Source: Diphasiastrum complanatum (taxonomy: Eukaryota; Streptophyta; Lycopodiopsida; Lycopodiales; Lycopodiaceae). Taken from it: 64,000 nucleotides of DNA. The stretch lies in assembly GCA_029204225.1 (NCBI GenBank), contig CM055101.1, positions 59,816,094-59,880,093 on the forward strand, written 5' to 3'. Positions 38,250 to 50,340 of the stretch are shown here, one piece after another (position 1 is the stretch's first letter; every line of letters begins with the position of its first letter). Both the position numbers and the translations under genes were made by a program. The notes beneath the pieces are model-generated. The model searched no databases. It worked only from the letters and a program-made list of their open reading frames with translations, and was not told where the DNA came from.

Positions 38250-40597
38250 CTAAATGATGTAACTATTTTTTGAGGATGTTCCACCATGTTGTGCATTTCG
38301 ATGAAATGCTGCTCTTGCCTGCCAATGTGATTTCTCCATTCCTTGTGAGGACCATATACTCAAACTGCCATACTTTTTTGCAAAAAATGATGCATATGCC
38401 TTAGTATGTGCTGCAATATCAAAGATTTACGCATTGGTTAGAAAAATATGCATTGGTTAGAATCTATCAAGCAAGTTATACTAAAATTATAAAATTGTAA
38501 GACACTGTTCAAATGTATCTTACCATGTAGTGGGTGATGTGATCTGAGCCCCAAGCCACACGAACTGCATCTACAAACTCTAATGTTGTTTTCTCCAATA
38601 GGAGTGCATCTGCATATGAACTTGTGTCTTTTCTAAGCACTTCAACCATATTATCGAGCTTTTTCCAAACTTCAACCTTCTTTACCCTTGTTGTTCCTTT
38701 ATCTTCAAAGTCTTCTGTTGCATAAATAACATCTTTCCAATTCAAGTATTGGACCTTAGATGACTCTTTAGAATGATTTAATAAAAATCGACGAGCTTTG
38801 ACTCCTCCTATGCTAGGTTTACTGGGTACGTTTCCTGTTTTTACCGAAAGCTTTTCATCTTTTTGTATTTTAAGATGGCCTTTATGAAAGCCCGCTTTTG
38901 ACAACACTTCATCTAATCGAGCAATTGTTTGTTTTGATGCTGACTCTGGCTTAGTATTCCATGCAAACAAGATATGAAGATATATTAATTTCTCTATGAT
39001 CCTCACCTCTCCATGAAGTGTGCAAATATGCACATTTTGTAAAGTAATTGGTAGTACTGGTTTCCAGTTGGGATCTTCAATATCTCTTGAAACTCTTGTG
39101 TTCCTTGAAATGTCATTTGATGATTTCATACAATATAGACATGGATGTTTCGAATTTGCTCCACGAGATACATTGAACATACATTTCAATGACTTCAAGT
39201 CTCCAGCTAAATGCCATTGTGACAAAAAATTCACCTCTTTCAGGAACACTAAGTACTTTGCCATTCATATGATCCTTTATGATATCTGGATAACTTATCT
39301 GCTAAAAATCCAGGAAAGAACATTGTGATCCTCCTTGATAATCTGTTCAACATATGGAATCACAAGTTTTTATATATTCAAAACAATTATTAAAAGAAAT
39401 TGCACATGAATAACAGTCGTTTTTTACCTGAAAACATGCTAGCCACCATATGTTGTTTTCTGATTGCACACTGAAGTTGAGATCCCTTGAGTTTGTTGCA
39501 TTGCTCAATGCTCCATTCGTGAGAGTAATACTTACTCTCTCCAAGTTTTGTCCTTTTATAACTTCCGATTCATCTAGCTTGACCACCAGAATAAGTTTTC
39601 TCATACTAACACTTGTAATATTATATAATTTCACTATAAATCTCAATAAATGATTCAAATCCACAAATAAGTTGTTGGTAGAATTATATGACAAATTGCT
39701 AGACTTTGAATTGTAAATCTCATTGATGTGAAATGGAACTCCAAGGATGTTTCGCATACCCTTCTTCAATACATCTCTCTCCAATCTTATCTGAAAAGGG
39801 CGAGGAATGGGAAATTTTCTTATGTGCAATTGTCCAAAAGCCTTTTTAATAATTTTAAATATACTCACATATGCCTCCCTGCTAATACCTGAAAAATCAC
39901 ATGCTCCCTGAATTAACGTTCAGTCGATTACCTTACCGAACTCGTTCATCAAAGCCTCATTGTCCTTCAGATGCTCATTTGCAACCAATGCTGATCTGCA
40001 AATGATTATGAAAATCAAGAAATCCAAATAGGACACATAATAAATGTCATGCTACTTCACAAAACTAAAATAAAACTAATTCAAATCAAATCCTTCCTTG
40101 AACGCTTGAATCTTTTTTCTCTATTGGCCTCCATTTAACAAAAGCTCATCAATGTCCTTCAGAATTCTTTTTCGCTTGTTTCTTTTTAATTTCTTATCTA
40201 GTATGCGAGTTTCTTCTTTTAACTGGTCATTTGATATACGTAATGTCTGAACAACTTGTCGGAATTGATCATTACTTGCATTCAAATTTAGTATAATATT
40301 ATGTAAATGTGCATTATCTTTTTTTGTTTGTGATAATGCGGTCTCTTTTTCTCTATAGTCAACAAGCAAACCATTTAACATACATTATAGTATTTTCTAA
40401 ACAAAGTTTGCAACACCATAAGTCGTCAATCTTTCACAATAACCCAGTAAACCGTTTTCTCCGTCACACAAAAGCTTTATTAATTGTGTGATGGATTGGA
40501 ATTGTGGAGCTTGCATCGAGCTCGGATCCAATGGATACAAACTTCTGTCAATCCACAAGGAGAACAATTTGTAGATGAAACTGAGACATCTCCGCAA
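38250..40597 (-). pseudogene. DDE-type transposase gene, five exons, decayed
   Basis: Minus-strand exons: about 40597-40121, 39995-39937, 39888-39428, 39342-38524 and 38410-38250, with GT-AG introns between the last four. Exon 1 encodes CDGENGLLGYCERLTTYGVA, then a coiled coil (REKETALSQTKKDNAHLHNI) and a Lys/Arg tail. Candidate acidic residues: D in LVVKLDESEV (39572-39574), D in AGDLKSLK (39199-39201) and E in SQGMEKSHWQAR (38334-38336). Between them lie a cysteine pair (KHPCLYC) and HICTLHGEVRIIEKLIYLHI. The end reads KKYGSLSIWSSQGMEK. Decay: TAG and TAA in exon 1, stops at the start of exon 4, and a phase slip at the last intron. The family is not one I can name; the DDE assignment rests on motif order. 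Confidence 0.6.
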
Positions 40598-40880
40598 ACA
40601 TCAGCTGACAGACCAAAAAAGAAAATAGACACTATTCTTCGTCCATGGCGTACCTGAGATTCTATGTTTATTCTCTCGCTAGTGAAAACGAGGGACACAA
40701 TCTCATTTTCAAATTTGAAAAAGTTAGCTAATGAGCGTCATAGGTTCTTGAAGTCGCAGTTGCATGCGTCATAATCGTGTCATGTTAACTACACATTACT
40801 AGTAAGGTTATGCTAAACTGGACCTGAAAGTCCGTCGGAGTTTTAAAATCCAGCGTTTTTTTTTGTCCTACGTGGCATTT
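40598..40880. other. Right-end region of the putative DNA transposon
   Basis: It contains 5' flanking DNA of the transposase gene and should contain the right terminus. 'aaagtccgtcggagttttaaa' and a T9 run are seen, but no inverted match to the left border was found by eye. Confidence 0.35.
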
Positions 40881-41150
40881 CTTAGACGTCCCTTTTGATG
40901 TTTGTAACTCCTCTAATGAGAGAAAGACCAGTGATCTGTCCGTCAAAGACAAGTCACTAGCTTAATTCACCAAAAAGAAAAACAATTCCAAGGGCAAGAA
41001 TCAAGTGCAGTAGCGGAAGCCTCAGACTCAACCTGAAAACAGTGGATCGCGAAAGAAGCTCTTTTGCAGATATTGTAAGAGGGCAAATCATGACATCAAA
41101 GAGTGTTGCATTCTCATCGTCAAGGCTTTTATGGATCTAGATTAAGGGGG
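40881..41150 (+). pseudogene. Copia gag, right half with zinc knuckle, then polypurine tract
   Basis: Frames give LMFVTPLM, then RKTSDLSVKDKSLA, FTKKKNNSKGKNQ and the CCHC zinc knuckle CRYCKRANHDIKEC (41070-41112). Shortly after the knuckle comes a polypurine tract (aaggggggggg, about 41143-41152) followed by TGGATTTAATTC, which may be a 3' LTR start. The copia element would then have lost all of pol. The left half of the gag is at 33530-33970. Confidence 0.7.
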
Positions 41151-43590
41151 GGGTGGATTTAATTCTTTCCTCAATCCATTTCTAATCTAGATCCATTCAC
41201 TTGGTCTATTAAAATGCAATCTGTCAATAGTTAAGGTTGACATGCAATAAAAACCCATTCTTACTTTGGCAAATTGGGTACCAATTGGCATTCTCCCTAT
41301 AGAAATACAAAGACTCTGGCACCAATCAACATTTCTCACACATTTACATGTAGTTTGGCGCAGGCTGAAAAATGCTAATAGACATCTGTCCAAAATGCCG
41401 AAAGGCATAATCAAATCACTAATTGGCATTATTTCTTATTGGAAAATGCTGAAAGTCATTGATTGGCACGAGTGCCAGCTTTGAGCAGTCAACTAAAATG
41501 TTCATCGATAGTGGAGATGCAACATAGCCAAAATGTAGACACCTATAAATGCCAATCAGCATTTTTCATGGTGCCACTCAAATTAAAGCTCATCACCTAC
41601 ACAGTCCAAATACTCAAGGAATGCCCTCAGTTTCATTTGCATATTAGACCAACAAGGTTAAACATCAGCTTCGAAGGGTGCTATTGCAAAATCGCAATGT
41701 ATCATATAGCAACAACAACAACAACATGATCCATATTTGCCCTCTCATTATTATTTCCAAGTCATGTGAACTTGGCTCCCATTCTATTAAGAAAGTGTGT
41801 ATTTTGCATTGACCGGATGATCTAGAGACTTATTTTGCATTGACTAGATGATCACTAGACTTTTTTAAATGAGAGGTCATCTCCTCTTTGGGATTTTCCA
41901 ACATGTACTTTAAAAGCTTTTGCTAGACAAATGCCCTTATTGGCTCTCTCTTTGAAAAGGTCATTACCTCCTATTGTATATTTGTCTAACCAAATAGTTT
42001 AGGCTTCTCTCTCGAGTCAATTCCACCTTTCGGTCTTTATTTCCAAGACATTCCAATCATCGAATGGGCTCTCATTCTGCTAATAAGGTGCTGCCTGAAA
42101 ATACAATAAGCTTCAATATGGAGAAACCCAATTGGTAATCGAAATTGGCATCCACATTAGAGGTCCTCCTCTCAAGATTGTAGGCAAAGTACCTCATTGG
42201 TGGGAAGAATCAATTTATAAGTAGGACTCCATAACGTGGCTGATCACTCATTCTTAATTGATTGTCCTCGTTCTCTAGCCTCAGTCCAGCTTAGGGAACT
42301 CCATAGACTGCAACATGGTATAAATGGATAACCAATTTCAATATGTGATGTCATAAGCTTGTGTGCAAAGCTGGGAAACTAGAATCATAATCTCACCTCA
42401 TGTATTCTATTCTAATGATCTATCCATGAAACTCTTCATGAAACTGAACCTTAACAACGACAGACAGGCTAGCCACGGTGGATTCTATGCATTGAGAATG
42501 GCTAAGATAATGGTCATTTTTTATGCTCCTTGGGGTTTGAGTCCTTAGACAATCAAGATGCGAAGGGAAGTTGGCATCTAAAGTGTGATGATGAGGAGCG
42601 AATGATCCAAATGGCAGGTGGCACAGGCAAACGGAGGTCACAACGTTGCCACCTCCTCAATTTTGCGGCAGTGATATGATAATATCATATTTTGAGAGGC
42701 AGTCTCTCTTTACTTTACTTATAAGTGCTATGCGAATTCATAACTTTACTACGAGGTAATATTAAAAGAAATTCTTAATTTACAATCAGCTCTGCTCCTC
42801 ATCTACAAGCCTCCGTGCGGAACATATTGTTCAAACTCCAAACTCAATAGAGCTTTGAAGCTTAACACGGCCTTGGCCTTTAAATACTGCTATTCGCGAG
42901 TCACCATCAATGAAAGGATAAACGAATATACTACGGTAATGGAACTTCAAGAATTTCTTTTTTATACGAATATGCTTGAGATCACTCTCTTAGATCATAT
43001 CTAGGATTCGCTGGGAAACATTTCAAAAAACTGATGCATGAACTTGGCTGCCTGAAAATATAGAACACTGATCTGATGATCGTTTCTGCAGATAACTACG
43101 GCACACGCGATTCAGCAGTCAGCATCCTCCAGTACACTGGAGTAATAAGTTGATTTTTGAACACGCTGATAGTTAGGTGGCGGCCTATCATGGTTGCTGA
43201 AACCAGCCAAGTGTATTAAACCACGCACCAATCCCGACTTCTCAATCGCAGATGCACACTCTTGTGTCGACGTTTTGATTAAAAAAGCAAAAAGAGCAAA
43301 ATATGTAAACTAGTATTTCTGCAGCTTGATTATCGTTTTTAGCATAAGTCAACCACAGTTGTATATAGAAAGTAGTAACTCTCACGTTAGCTGACTCAAC
43401 TCATATGCTGTATTTTTGAAGATTTGTGATCTGCTGGTTGCAGTAATCTTTACGAGCTGTCGCTCAAGCTATAATGACTGAATACGCAAGCAGCTAGTCG
43501 ATGAGAGGCATTAACTCAACCAGATTCATACTCTTTGGACTGCAGACTTATTCTACAGCGACACAGAAAGAATGGAGTCTGGAATGCATT
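41151..43590. other. Intergenic DNA, no gene recognised
   Basis: The first several hundred bases may be copia LTR following the polypurine tract. Otherwise no protein similarity or paired repeats were seen. Open frames are short and of unconvincing composition. Confidence 0.4.
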
Positions 43591-43599
43591 GCTCAAGCC

Positions 43600-43720
43600 T
43601 CATACAATGTACCACGTCTACGTGTGAATTCTTTCATGTGCATGAGCAAGCGGAGGTGTCTCAGCTCATACAATGCACCTCGTGTACACGTGAAATCCTT
43701 TCATGTGTGAGCAAAGGGAG
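43600..43720. repeat. Imperfect tandem duplication, about 65 bp
   Basis: 'tcatacaatg' followed by 'acgtgtgaattctttcatgtg' near 43600, and by 'acacgtgaaatcctttcatgtg' near 43665, define two diverged units. Confidence 0.7.
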
Positions 43721-45099
43721 TTGCATCTATTCACTGTTGCTACCCATTTTAGACACATGCTTCACTATTCAAATGGATATTCAGACAATCACTTCAAGAC
43801 CCTTTGAAAGGATTATGCAATTGTTGCGTGTAGTACATAGTGTAGTATATAGGTGGGGATCGTGGGTGAGTTATTCATCATGATAGTGGATCTAGTTTGC
43901 ATTTGCTTTGGCTTGGACGCTATGATGGATACAGTGTTGGTGAGATAGGCTCCTTGGTAGGAGGCCTATGTACTGGTCAAATCAGAGGTGGCAACGTCAA
44001 GCATGGGAAGTTGAGCCTACATGGGATGAAGGAAAGGCAGATCATCATCAGTATCTCTGGGAGTTGGGCAAGCTACTCAGGTATAGCCTATGGTGAGATT
44101 TGCGTACATTCATTCATTGAGTCCTTTGTAGACTCTTGTGCTTGGAGGATGGGAAATGGATGGGGATTAGCTTTTAGGGTTTATTGGACAGGATGTCAGG
44201 GCAAAGCGGCTTGGAGCATAGCTTTGTTTCGGAGATACATCAGGGATGAGGCTTGGAGCGCTCATTGGTTCGAGATGGTTGATCTTGGATGATGTATGAG
44301 GACATCTATGTGATATGCTTGGACGTCTTGGTTATAAGTGCAGGCCATGGATGGAGACCTGATTTGGTGTCCACTGGTGTAGCAGCAGATCTACAGGTGG
44401 CACAGGTGTTGGTACGATAGGATACCACTTACGGGCAAGCCTTGGTCATGTATTTGACGCTTTATCATTCGTGTTGGTTTGCATGAGTGTGTATGAGCTT
44501 GGATGTTACTTTGTCACGGGAGTCTAGATCTGAGTCGGATTTGTATGTGGTTGTGCATTTGCTACGTCAGAAGAAAAGTAATCATTTGATGCTCTTTGAC
44601 TTGTCATTATGTCTACTAGTTGTTTATCCAGTGAGTGTATAGTCTTATGGTGGCAGTAAGATTTCCTCAGGTTGAGCCTTAGTCATTCATTTATGTCAGC
44701 TTTACAGATTTGTGCTTGTAAGTGTCTGATAGGATGTCAGCCTAGCAAGATGGAGGATGTAAGTCTCATGGTGGCAGTGGGAATCCTCAGTTTGAGCCAT
44801 GTAGTTGGATGGGGATGAGTCAGTTGGTCGAGAGAAACTGTCGCGAAAGCAAAGCACCCGCGATTATCTTGCGATTCGGATGGAGTTCAGATGTGGTCAC
44901 TGGACACTGCCAGCTGAGTCACTCCTACAGTCCTCCAGAATGTAGTCAGGCACTGCTGATCTACATTTATGAATTAATGCAGCATTCAACAAATTCAACC
45001 AATGTGCAGAATGAAATGAATGGGAGAATCAGACACACGAATAACAACAGACACATTTGCATTCCAGATCATACAACATAAAAGTAGACATGTGCTCAA
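43721..45099. other. Intergenic DNA, G/T-rich on the plus strand
   Basis: No known protein family is visible. The 131-codon frame at 43897-44292 has no similarity I recognise and unusual Gly/Trp content. Two diverged copies of 'tggtggcagt...cctcag..tgagcc' lie near 44650 and 44770. Confidence 0.4.
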
Positions 45100-46240
45100 T
45101 GGCTACAAGACCATCTATTGATTTTTCTTTGATTCTTCAAGCATTGCATGCAGATCCATGCAGTGCGTTGGCGTGAGAGAAATATAGTTCTCTCACGAAT
45201 AGGTGTCTCGCTTACTAGCGGACTTGTGGATCTCTATGGATCCTAATCACAGAACTTGTCTGACTTCTTGCCTGTATTTCGTCTTGATTGCTTACTAGCA
45301 TCAGACTACTACACTATATGTGTATTCTATATCGTCTTGTGTCAAGTATCATCCAGTAAGTATATAGTCGTTCTATGTAACTTTTAAGATTAGAGTGACT
45401 AAACATCTACAACTAATCAAAAAATTACAAGAGTGGTAGATTAGCCACCACTTAGAGTGTATCTGCTGACGTCATGCCATCAGGTCAGATATCTGTACTT
45501 CTAGATACTTGCATGATCTTGGCTGGTACTCTTTAAAACGGAAGAGAAGTGAAAGTTTCGCGACATTTTTCATGTCGTGTCGTTGGTTTCGTTTTCGTCA
45601 TTTGACTTTCTCGTGCTCGACTGCAAAAGATTCTCGTTCGTAAATCTTTCGTGTTCGTGTCTTCTCGTCAAGTGTTCGTGTTTCGTGTCTCTTGACTTTC
45701 GTGTTCGCGAACATCTTCATCAGGCAGAGGGCTGAAAGCTAGCAAAGCTTTGTAATTAGAAACGTTTTATTTCTTTAGGCTGACGTCACGACCTCTTCAT
45801 GCTCACTCCATGCAACTACGCTAATAGACTTGACAACGATTGCAGCCACCCATGATCTCCTACAGAAAGCACATCCACTTTGTACTTTTTTCATCTGCAC
45901 ATCTGTAACAATATGCATATATATTGAATACCATTTGTGTATTCAACCTGATCATTGATTAAGAGATTGAAGATCAAGTGTGTGTAAATTTAGCATCAGA
46001 AGCTTATCAGAGATAGAGGAAGTAGATGCCTTGTGCATTGATTCTTTATTGTCAGTAATAAGGTTCCATTCCTTTACAGATTGAATTAGCTTTGTAGAGC
46101 ATGCGGTTTCACCCGCTATTGTCTTGTGCTCTACCGCATTATTGACATGTATATTTGATATACTTAATCTGATAACAGCTCTTTGTTCTGCGTTCAGATT
46201 TGTGTCAATATTGCTATGCTTGATTTCATTTTGTCTGAAT
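45100..46240. other. LTR-like DNA
   Basis: 45540-45720 is dense in 'tttcgtgttcg'-type words and resembles in style the LTR region at 63030-63240. 45170-45240 ('gtgtctcgctta.tagcgg') resembles 62715-62745 ('gtgtctcgctcgttggcgg'). This points to a related copia LTR, but the ends cannot be set. Confidence 0.4.
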
Positions 46241-46259
46241 TTTTCAGTTGTTCAATTTG

Positions 46260-46370
46260 GTAATGAGTCTCTCTCTTCGCGAATCATTCGCGACTAATTA
46301 TCAGTCGAGCTATTTCTCTCTCTTCGTGAATCATTTGCGACAAATTATTTGTCAAATCAACGCCAAGGAC
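46260..46370. repeat. 51-bp imperfect tandem duplication before a copia gag end
   Basis: 'ctctctcttcgcgaatcattc' and 'ctctctcttcgtgaatcattt' each begin a unit of about 51 bases. The second runs into the Gag sequence of the element downstream. Confidence 0.75.
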
Positions 46371-49300
46371 AAAGACAAAGATGGAGAAGAGGATGACTCA
46401 ACTCATCCTTCTACTTCCAAGACCAAGAAGAAGAAAGTCAAGTGCTTCTTTTGTGGCAAAAAGGGGCACTATGTCTCTAATTGCTTCAAAAAGAAAAATC
46501 AACTCAAACAAGCAAATTTCTCTAATGAGAAAGAAGAAGACTTTATTGCAAGTGAAGGAGAAGGATCCCTCATGGTGTCAAACTTTTCTTCAACACTCTT
46601 CAAGAAGGATGGAGCATGGTACATTGATAGTGGTGCCTCATCACATATGTGTTGTTCAAAGGAGTCTTTTGACTCTATTGTACCTTATAAAGGACTTAAA
46701 AAGATACAACAAATAATCATGAATGCTCTATTGAAGGGATTGGCAATATTCCATTAAAACTTGCTTCTTCTAAATTTCTATCACTTTCCAATGTTCTCTT
46801 TGTTCCTAAGCTTACAAGGAGCTTGATAAGTGTTGGAAAGTTGCTTGATTGTGGTTGTGATGTGAAATTCAATGCCAATACTTGCTTTATTAAGAAAGGT
46901 GACGAGATCCTAGCTAATGGATCTAGGCGTCTTCAAGTTAAATTCTTATGAGAAAGCAAACTTTTGTGAAATTGCTTTTATGTCTAAGGAGTTATGGCAT
47001 AGGAGGTTGGGGAATCCCAACTGTAAATCTATGCTTTCTATGATCAAGAATGATAAGGCTATTGGCCTACCAAGATCACTTTCCAAAGATATCAACCCAT
47101 GTGAGGCTTTTGCTATTGCAAAATCACATAGAGAGCCATATCAAAAGTCTTCTATTAAGACTTCTCATCCTTTGGAATTAATTCACTCGAATGTTCACTT
47201 TTCTTCCTCAAAAAGTATTGGTGGTGCAGCTTGTTTTGTTATCTTCATTGATGATTTTACAAGATATACTTGGTTGTACCTTCTTTCTTCAAAAGCTATG
47301 GTGTTTGAACACTTCCTAGTTATCAAAGCTTATTTGAGAAACAGTTTTCTTTCAAAGTTAAAGCTTTGAGATGTGATGGAGGAGGTGAATACATCTCCAA
47401 CAAATTCTATGATTATTGTGAGGTTGAAGAAATTAAGAGAGAATTTTCTTGTGCTTATTCCCCATCTCAAAATGGGGTTGTCGAAAGAAAAAATCGATCT
47501 CTATGTGAATGTGCTAAAGCAATCCGAGTTGAAACTTCTTTGCCTATTGAATATTGGGGAGAAGCAATTAATTGTGCAAATTATTTGTGCAATAGATTAC
47601 CTCACAATACACTTGCAAGAAGATCACCATATGAAGTCTTGTTTAAGAAGACACCTAAGGTTGATCACCTTAGAGTTTTTGGATGTGCTTGCTTTGTTCA
47701 TGTACCCTTGGAAACAAGGAAAAGAGATGATCCAAATTCAATCAAAGGGATTATGGTTGGATACTCATCCAACAAGAAGGCATATAGAATTTATGTTCCC
47801 TCAACTTCAATTACAATTGAGAGTAGAGATGTTATTTTTCATGAGAATAAAAAATACATCTTTGATGAAGCCAAGATCAAAGATTCTCAAAAGGATTCTC
47901 CTATCATCACCCTTGAAGACTATCATGGAGAGATAGGGCCAAGAATTGAGGAGTCACCTCGAGTCTTCTCACCAAGGAGATCACAAAGAGAAAGATCCGA
48001 GCCTAAGAGGCTCTCATATGGAGATAAAGGCAAACAAGTGGATCTCAACTCCACTAATTATGCATATTTTGTTCCACATGAAGAGCCAAAGGATGTATAT
48101 GAAGCATTCAACTCAAAAGAATGGTTTCTAGCCATGAAGGAGGAATATGATGCATTGATTGCCAACAAGACATGGGAGCTTGTGGATCTTCCATCCAAGA
48201 AGCACACTATTGGTTGCAAATGGGTTTTTCGAGTCAAATATAATCAAGATGGCACAATCAACAAGTACAAGACAAAACTTTGTGCAAAGGGCTTTGCTCA
48301 AGTTTATGGCCTTGATTATGAGAAGACTTTTTCTCCAGTTGCAAAGATGATATCAATTAGAATCATCATTTCTATTGCTTGTTTTCTCAAATGGCAAGTT
48401 TTTCAACTAGATGTCTCAAATGCTTTTTTAAATGGATATCTAGAACAAGAAATTTATATAGAACAACCCCTTGGGTTCATCCAAGACAAGACCAAAGTTT
48501 GCTTGCTCTTCAAAAGTTTTTATGGACTAAAGCAACCACCAAGATTGTGGTATTCTCGACTTAACACTTTTCTTATCTCACTAGGATTCAATCTTAGTAA
48601 CTATGGTCCTTCCTTGTATGTCAATATCTATGATAGTGATATTGTCATTCTTCTAGTTTATGTTGATGATATTATCCTAACAGGAAGTTGTATCAATTTA
48701 GTTGAAGAAACCAAAATTGCACTTGGAAGAGAATTCAAGATACAAGATCTTGGAAAAATTCATTACATCTTAGCATTAGAGATTGATTTTTATAATGAGA
48801 AAGCTTTTGTTTTTCAATCCAAGTATGCTCTCTCAATGTTGAAAAAGTTTAATATGCTAGATTGTAAGAGTACTGATACTCCTATGGAGCAAATTGTAAA
48901 AGACCCTAACAAAGGTGATGAAAGATCCTTCGTGGACATCACTCTTTTTAGGAGTCTTATAGGCTCCTTAATTTGGCTCACCATAACTAGAGCTAATGTA
49001 AGTTTTAGTGTTCATAAGTTGAGCCAAGCTTGCAAAATCCTACTATTCATCATTGGAAAATGGCCAAAAGGGTACTTAGGTACATATCTTCAATGTATGA
49101 TTATGGTTTGTTATACAAAAGTGAAGATCTTTCTATTGTTGGCTATTCTAACTCATATTTTGCTAGTGATAAAGTAGATCGGAAATCTACAAGTGCATAT
49201 GTCATATACCTTGGAAGAAATTTAATATCTTGGCTTTCCAAAAATCAAGATACCATATCACTCTCATCTTGTGAAGCTGAATATAAGGCACTTACTACTA

Positions 49301-49623
49301 CAACAAAATAAGTGCTTTGGATCAAGAGGTTGCTTTTGGAACTAAAGACTATCAAGGAAGATGATCTACCATTGATCATGTGTGACAATATTTCAGCACA
49401 AGCCCTTGCCAACAATCCAATATTTCATGCAAGGAAAAAACATATCGAAGTTGCACATCACTTCATGAGAGAGAAGCTCATTGAAGGGGAAATCTACTTG
49501 GAGCACATCGACACGTCATCTTGTATTGCAGATTTGCTCACCAAACCTTTGAGCAAAAATTCTTTCATCAAGCATAGAGCCAATCTTGGATTAATTCCAA
49601 GATTAATGTTCAAGTCAACATAG
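46340..49623 (+). pseudogene. Copia family 2 gag-pol, 5'-truncated and frameshifted
   Basis: Only the Gag C-terminus remains, with the zinc knuckle CFFCGKKGHYVSNC (about 46443-46485). Then come protease (WYIDSGASSHMC), pre-integrase (LWHRRLGNPNCKSM) and integrase (GGAACFVIFIDDFTRYTW, then in another frame CDGGGEYISNKF and PSQNGVVERKNRS). RT follows (KWVFRVKYNQDGTINKYK, LDVSNAFLNGYLEQEI, LLVYVDDIILTG) with YVDD intact, then RNase H (DRKSTSAYVIYLG, SLSSCEAEYKAL, CDNISAQALANNP). Defects: frame changes near 46725, 46925, 47367 and 49035, and a TAA at 49309-49311 where its relative at 56-60 kb has a Glu codon. It is the same lineage as that younger element. Confidence 0.93.
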
Positions 49624-49627
49624 ATTA

Positions 49628-50338
49628 ATTTTTAGGAGGAGTTTTAAAAAAATGAAAAACCATCTATCTTGACTTTAGGCTTTGGCAAAGTTTTAGTAAT
49701 GTTTCATATTGTAAATGCCAAATTTGGCCTAGAAGAAACTCGAGATACATGGTTTCTTGGAGTCTAGTTGGTCATATACAACATGCATATAGAATGTAGA
49801 CATAGAAATGCCATTAATGGGCTTGTAGAAACGCGTGACACATCACATGCAATGATTGTAAGTGTTCCATAGTGACATGCAAAGCATGCACAAAGTGAAT
49901 TGGACACATGCATGGTGATTTGGACAATTCTAGTTTAGAATTTGACACTTTGTAAAAGTAGTTACAAATGCATGCATATAAAGTGAGAAATGTCACTAGG
50001 TTGCCTGTTTTCACTTTTAAATGTGGATGAAAGTAGGAGAGAGATGGTTCTACCTTGAGCTACTCCAATCTCCATAAATATGTGTAGACTCTCTCATAAT
50101 TTTTAATGAAGAACCAAGCTTTGAAACTATTCCATGTCAATTTGGATCTATCATATTGTTTGCTTGAATTTTGCTCTCTCTTTCTCTCTCTAACTCGAGT
50201 AGAGGATTTTGATAATGCATTAAATTCTTGTACTTCTTCTCTTTTGATATTGAATGCTATCATTCTTTGATTATTAGCATGCTAGATTGTGCTTTGGTCA
50301 TAAATACTAGAACTAGTTCTTGATATTCAATCTAGCAT
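49628..50338 (+). repeat. Polypurine tract and 3' LTR of copia family 2 (older copy)
   Basis: The tract 'taggaggag' ends at 49641 and is followed by TTTTAAAAAAATG. The related younger element has 'gaggaggag' followed by TGTTAAAAATTC, so the LTR start has probably mutated from TG to TT. The LTR runs at least to the MITE at 50341, which seems to be inserted in or just beyond it. Confidence 0.6.
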
Positions 50339-50340
50339 TA

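Larger units (their letters stand above)
33970..40880. mobile_element. Putative multi-gene DNA transposon inserted in a copia gag gene
   Basis: Four spliced genes in alternating orientation occupy the interval: a ubiquitin-like-looking ORF (+), a Ulp1-like protease (-), an acidic protein (+) and a DDE transposase (-). The two halves of a copia gag flank it, which sets the borders to within a few tens of bases. I could not identify terminal inverted repeats or a target-site duplication by eye. Either they are short and degraded or the left end was lost. A fragment of the same first gene at 22.07-22.43 kb indicates the family is repetitive. Confidence 0.6.

Noticed and set aside
38250-40597. 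Assignment of the transposase to the KDZ (Kyakuja-Dileera-Zisupton) group because of the Ulp1 partner
   Set aside because: The motifs around the presumed catalytic residues do not match that group as I know it. Left unassigned.
43897-44292. 131-codon ORF as a host gene
   Set aside because: No recognisable domain, odd Gly/Trp composition and no introns or neighbours supporting it.
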